From Sciurus carolinensis (Eukaryota > Chordata > Mammalia > Rodentia > Sciuridae), in NCBI RefSeq assembly GCF_902686445.1, contig NC_062217.1, positions 85,555,758 to 85,619,757 of the forward strand: a DNA stretch of 64,000 bases, written 5' to 3'. A program made the translations under genes and the position numbers. How positions within the stretch are numbered: the first letter of the stretch is position 1; each line of letters opens with the position of its first letter. The notes below the pieces were generated by a model, which had not been told where the DNA came from, searched no databases, and worked only from the letters and a program-made list of their open reading frames with translations. Positions 59,203 to 64,000 of this stretch are shown one piece after another.

Positions 59203-59380
59203 GCTACCTCTTAGCTGATGATACTCAGGGAGAGACTCCGCTAATACCTCCAGAAATAATGGAATATTCCATTAAGCATTCATCTGAAGTTGACATTAAT
59301 ACAACACTTCAAATTTTGGGATCTCCAGGAGAAAAGGCTTCTTCCATCCCAGGGTACAACAGAACAGATTCTGTGATTAG
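59203..59380 (+). CDS. XPO4: XPO4 coding exon (twelfth and last in window)
   Basis: The acceptor is tttttttaaactgaag|GCTACC. The first two bases complete Gly547, then it encodes YLLADDTQGETPLIPPEI...SIPGYNRTDSVI, about residues 548-605, plus two bases of Arg606 before the donor TTAG|gtaata. The continuation is not found in the remaining 4.6 kb, so the next exon is past the window edge. Confidence 0.95.
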
Positions 59381-60724
59381 GTAATATGAACTCTATAGCT
59401 GTGCTCTTGTAATTTATACTGTTTTATAAATTATGAGTTGATGGGTAGATGGCTAGAGGGATAGGCACGCTGTAAATCGGATACATGAAATAAAACAAAA
59501 CTTGGAGAAGCCTTGAAATACACAAGGATGGCAAGTACTCAGTATTATTTAGGCAACACCTAAACACCTAGTGGGAATTGACAGCTATTTCTAGTATTGA
59601 AGAAATTACATGTAAAATTACTGTAACTAGGAGACTTGGAAGAGACATTCAGTCTGATGTACTATGAAAATAGTGCTTGTCCATCAGAAAGTAGTACTGA
59701 TGTATGTACAGGCACCCTTAATAAGGGAAAAAGGAATTTGAGGTTCTTAGGAACCAGGTGAACATTAATAAATGTTTATTATTAATGAAAGCTAAAACTA
59801 CATTTCATTGGCTTTCTTAATGAAAACTGTAATTTTTGCCTTATAAAATGGAAGTATTTATCTTGAATATGTGAAACATGAGAACCCTGTTGGGGAACTT
59901 ACAAGGTAGCAGAGTGCCTCCAATGAGAGGATTCACTTTACTCTTCTCAATAGTAATGGCAAATTTTTCATTAATTCTTAATGGTGAAGTTAAGGAGGGG
60001 TAAACGTGGACTAGATATGCTTTTAAAAGTAGATTTGAAAACAGTATTTTAAGTTAGAGTATTTTCCATTTAAATTCAGAGTGCAGGCAGGTATGTCAGT
60101 AATGATGACACTTTTTTTTTTTCAGTTGCAAAATCAGTAACTCAAGGTGCTGTCCCTTTTATTCTTTTCTTAATGGAAAAACATGGACATCATAAAACCT
60201 GTACAAAATAAAAAGTAATTTTTCTTTTTACAAGTTGGAATACTAAGCTTATATCAAAATCTTTGGGAATTTATTTCCTTTCTAAATAACAGTTTTCTAT
60301 TTGAAAAGTTTTAAATCATCCTCTGAGATTACTATAGTCTTTAAATTCAGCATCTGTGGAAATCGGTGCTTTTGCTTTGGTTTGTTTCATGGTGAATGTT
60401 AATTTCAAAGACAATACATTTCAGGGTGCTGTCATATATTCTTTGACATATTTCTTGCCTGGGTAGTACCATTAGGAATGCTTTCCTTGTATTTTAAGTG
60501 CTTTTTCAATTTTTTTCCAGTCCCAGGTATCAGTGTGGGAGCAAAACATTTTTGTATCTGAGAGCACAGACTATGGAGGGTTGGGTTACCCCCCACCCCA
60601 ATAAAAATGTCACCATGTTTTTTTAATACAAGTTAATTTTAAATGTAAAATTAACTGGTGTTTAGGAGAAATGTTCCTTGTTTAAGCAAAAATGTAGTTC
60701 ACATTCCTTGAAAAACTATCATTT

Positions 60725-61690
60725 AGCAAATAATTATTGAGTACTTAACTATGTAGTAGGCAGTTTAATGGGTGCTTGGGATATATCAGTAATAAAACAA
60801 ACAGAATTCACTCTCCCTCTAGAGCTCCCTGTAAAGGAGAGATGATCAAGAAGTAAAGTGGTATTAGAAAACAGTAAATGCTATCTGTAAAAAGCCAAGC
60901 AGGGTAGGATCAGAAATTAAGACTTCAGGGATCATTTCAGTTTTAAACAGTGTGATGTACATCAGCTTTATTTAGGACGTGACTTGAGAGCAAAAACTTG
61001 AGGTTGGTATGAAAACCATAGAGATGTTTGGGGGATGAGCATTCCAAGGAGAACAGCAGCTAATGCCAGTGCCCTGGGCATATCTGGCATGTTCAAGAAA
61101 CAGCAAGAAAGCCCTTGTGGACTAAGCAGAGTGAAGTAGAATTTTGTAAAAGATGGAGCTGGGGAAAGAGAGGGAAACCAGATAAGATCTTTAGACCTGT
61201 GTAGCATCTTTCACTTTTGCTCTTGAGTTAAGTGGGGTGCTATCGCAGAGTTTTGAGCAGGAAAATTACTTGTGTGTTAAAAACACTACTCTAATTGCTG
61301 TATTTAGAGTTAATGATGAAAATGAAAAGACCAGATATGTGGCCAGTTGCAGTAATTCAAGAAGATGATGGTGTCCAGATCAGAGTAACCGTAGTAGAGG
61401 TCATGAAAAGTTAAAAACACTGATTTATTTTTTTTTCTTTTAGTTTATGAAATGCAAATGTAATCCAGGATTGATTTAGGAAACCGAGTGCTGTCTGGAA
61501 TATACAGTACTTTCAGATAGCATTCTTAAGGAACTCAAGTAGAATTGGGGTATTAATCTTGGAATACCAACAATAGGAGATATTTTGATCAGTAGTGTCC
61601 TCAATTGCCCTTTGGGCTGGGATCTGAGGATATAGTAGACTAGTATAGGAACACCTGCATTCACCTAGTCTACTGGCGGGGAGGATCCAG
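60725..61690. repeat. Old L2-like interspersed repeat
   Basis: The landmarks attattgagtacttaactat, ggcagtttaatgggtgcttg, catgttcaagaaacagcaag and gagttttgagcaggaaaatt appear in the order expected for a long old mammalian repeat. The part at 63300-63560 may be its continuation. Confidence 0.5.
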
Positions 61691-62151
61691 GGGGAACTTC
61701 TTGGAAGAGTTTAGCATTTAAACTGCTACTTGCAGGATGAAAGGAAGGCAACCAGTGCTTGAGGCAGTGATAGAAGCAGAAGTGGGGAGAGGGAAAACTT
61801 GGTGTGGCTAGTGTGTGAATATGGTGGGAGGAACACTGGTCTGTCCTGGTGGTTGAGATGATGAGGCAGGGAGGATGCTATTGGTGGGCTCATGAGGTAG
61901 GAGTGAAACTGGGAGAAAGGATTTGCAATAGATAAGTAAACTGATCCAGTTGTTTAGAGGTGGTGTTCTGTGGAAGATAGATTTAAAGGATGACAAACCA
62001 AGTTGGAAAGCATTTTATTAGAAATTTTGAAATAAAGATGCAAAAAGGCTCTGGGTTTGAGAGGTGTGTCTGAGGGAGCTCTCCAGGCATGTGCTGATAG
62101 TTGGATATGGTGGAGAGGAGAGAGAGAGGATGAAGAAAGGCTCTCTGGGAT

Positions 62152-62312
62152 TACCTGGGATTGAACTGACAGGTACTTAACCACTGAGACACATCCCCAG
62201 CCCTTTTTATATTTTATTTAGAAACAGGGTCTCACTGAGTTGCCCAGGACCTTGCTAAGTTGCTAAGGCTGGCTCTGAACTTGTGATCTTCCTGAGTTGT
62301 TGGGATTACAGG
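62152..62312 (-). mobile_element. B1-ID dimeric SINE
   Basis: The minus-strand ID half (gggattgaactgacaggtac, gacacatccccagccc) is followed by a B1 half: aaacagggtctcactgagtt and ggctctgaacttgtgatctt. Confidence 0.87.
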
Positions 62313-63299
62313 TTATTCACCTTTCTTCTACTTGACAAAAGAAAGGTGGAAGCTCTCCCTCATTCTGTACCTTGCTGTGGGGATTGGCAGTTATATAAAA
62401 GACCACAGAGTGCCAAATAAAGGAGCAGGTGCAAATAGTGTGGTGTTTACTAGAGTGAGTGTACAATCAGGAAATTCAGCCCATTGCATTATGTAACATT
62501 GAGCAGGGCCTAATTTAATGTCAGCTAAGAGATTATTAAAATAATTTTTGATGATAGATCTCTGTGATTTTTGTCATATAACTTAGAAGAAATTCAAATA
62601 ATTGGGTGACCTTGCTGTTTTTAAAATACCTTCTTTTTATTTATGTGAACAAGTTTTTTCACTGTTTATATCTGTTAAAATGAAAAATACAGACCAAATT
62701 GTGTTCAATTTTGACTCATCTGGCAATAATATTTATTCACAAAGACTTGATCTAAGTGGGAAAAAGAAAATACAGTGCTATGTTACCTCAAAGGATGGAT
62801 AAAATTTATTTTTTATGTTTCATAAGTTAAATTTGTGTTACGTTTTAAGTATTACAATGCTAACTCAATCCAGAAGATATTTTCAAATATTGTCTTATGA
62901 TCATTGGAAATTCTTAAAAATTATCTTTTAATATCTAGACAGTTGTATCATAGAATATAGTATGACCAGCAAATATAGCATATATATTTATTATTAGGAT
63001 AATGTTCTATAGGGAATTGGAAGTGAAATGAAAAAAAATTGTTTACATTGTAAATGAATGGTGTTAGCTAAAAGAATGCTGATGATTAAATTCTAGTATG
63101 TAAACATACATGTTAATGTAACCATTAATTTAGAATTCTGATAGTCTAGAAATGATCTAAAATTATTTAATCTTTTGGGGAAAATTTGGTATGCTAACTT
63201 AAATGAATATGAGGTCATTAGGATTTTTTTGTTCACATATCCCCTAAAATAAATTTTGAAAGTTTGAGCACTGGTGTATAAGGAGTTCATGGATAGTGA

Positions 63300-63560
63300 G
63301 AAAAGAAAGGTTCTAGGCTTAAAAACCTCCTCACTTTAAAGGAGAAGGCTGCTATTAAAAACTTTAAGAAAGAGTGAGCAGATGGATGAGGGAAATGTGG
63401 GAAGTGTGGTGCTGGGGAAGCCGAAGGAAGGAGTTTCTTCAAAAGGACAGAGTAGTCAACAGCATCTAGTATTTCTGAGACATCAGAAGCTGGATAAATA
63501 ACTGAAACTTGTTCATCTGATATCATTACAAGGAGATTTCAGTCTTCTTGAGACCCTTGA
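63300..63560. repeat. Old L2-like repeat, probable continuation
   Basis: Wording such as ggaaggagtttcttcaaaag and gacagagtagtcaacagcat fits the same old repeat as 60725-61690, in collinear order, with 1.6 kb of other sequence between. Confidence 0.35.
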
Positions 63561-64000
63561 TGATAGGCACAAAGGCCAAAACTCAGTAATTAGAACCACA
63601 GTGTTGCCATTAATATTTATTAAATGGTATTATAATTGGTTCTTTTATTATATCCTTTGCTTCTTTGCCTTTTGGCTGAAATCAAGTTAAATATATATAA
63701 CTTATGTGCCCACCTTGCACTTCCAGAGCAAAGACATTTTTACTTAACTGTCTATCAACACTATGTTATAGACACCTTTTGGCCATATGAATTATGTAGC
63801 TGGGGGCAAAGACAATATGTGCACTTAGGTAATCTTTCTAGCAAGATTTTTATTTAAAAGTACTATTAGGAATCACGTTTATTGGGAAAAGCAGAACTAT
63901 CAGATTTGGAGATAAGGGTCAGTACTGCAGACATTCTAGATGAGTCAGTTCCAGATCCTACACAACAGAGCTTGTGTTTTATGGTATAAAATCACATGCT

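Larger units (their letters stand above)
1..64000 (+). other. XPO4: XPO4 gene (exportin-4), internal part: 12 coding exons and 12 introns
   Basis: Exportin-4 is a RanGTP-dependent nuclear transport receptor built of helical HEAT repeats. From the literature, it exports hypusinated eIF5A and SMAD3 and imports some SOX-family factors. Splicing 12 segments gives one uninterrupted frame of about 577 residues that I recognise as residues roughly 30-606 of the about 1151-residue protein. All junctions keep the frame, and no stop or frameshift is seen, so this is the functional gene and not a retrocopy. Eleven introns are complete; ten are GT-AG and one (20071-38485) is AT-AC. The start codon, promoter, 5' UTR and C-terminal half lie outside. 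Identification is from memory of the family, without a database search. Confidence 0.97.
59381..64000 (+). other. XPO4: XPO4 intron 12 of window (incomplete)
   Basis: At least 4.6 kb starting at donor gtaata. Much of 60720-61690 and 63300-63560 looks like one old L2-like interspersed repeat. A B1-ID dimer lies at about 62152-62312. No continuation exon was found. Confidence 0.88.

Noticed and set aside
1..64000. CRISPR array, operon, phage or other prokaryotic-type system
   Set aside because: No regularly spaced repeats, no dense open frames, no ribosome-binding sites; spliced exons and SINEs show mammalian nuclear DNA.
59381..64000. A thirteenth XPO4 exon near the right edge
   Set aside because: No segment encoding the expected continuation after Arg606 with flanking splice sites was found.

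Overview
The window is mammalian nuclear DNA: AT-rich, split-gene sequence with one protein-coding gene running left to right. Twelve consecutive coding exons, read in frame across correct splice sites, encode about 577 residues of exportin-4 (XPO4), a nuclear transport receptor of the importin-beta/karyopherin superfamily. The window opens inside a coding exon near residue 29-30 (human-like numbering, from memory) and ends in the intron after residue about 606. The promoter, the first exon and the C-terminal half are therefore outside. No other protein-coding gene is supported on either strand; the remaining open frames are intronic, repeat-derived or chance.

The repeats point to a squirrel-family rodent (Sciuridae, ground squirrel or marmot type). 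There are dozens of tRNA-derived ID-type SINEs, many with the longer A-rich tail that reads 'tttagttgtagatggacacaat' on the other strand. There are also dimeric SINEs joining a 7SL-derived B1 half to an ID half. Several copies have clear target-site duplications. Older layers are MIR and L2-like fragments, MER5-type DNA transposon fossils and L1 pieces, mostly antisense to the gene.

Layout: exon 1 at 1-90; intron 1 (5.4 kb); exon 2; intron 2 (3.6 kb); exon 3; intron 3 (9.7 kb, with a U6 pseudogene joined to an L1 tail); exons 4 and 5 (19096-20070); intron 5 (18.4 kb), an AT-AC intron with a U12-type donor and branch site, packed with nested L1s and SINEs; exon 6; intron 6 (4.4 kb); exons 7 and 8 (43040-43623); intron 8 (13.3 kb, with a long inverted repeat and stacked retrotransposon insertions); exons 9-12 (56884-59380); then at least 4.6 kb of intron 12, largely an old L2-like repeat.

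I found no new multi-gene system, CRISPR array, operon or prokaryotic-type element. The most interesting signals are the minor-spliceosome intron, a U6-L1 chimeric retrocopy, a 165-bp inverted templated insertion flanked by 10-bp direct repeats, a near-perfect 68-bp inverted repeat, two insertions stacked on one target site, a 210-bp direct duplication and a short internal telomeric repeat.
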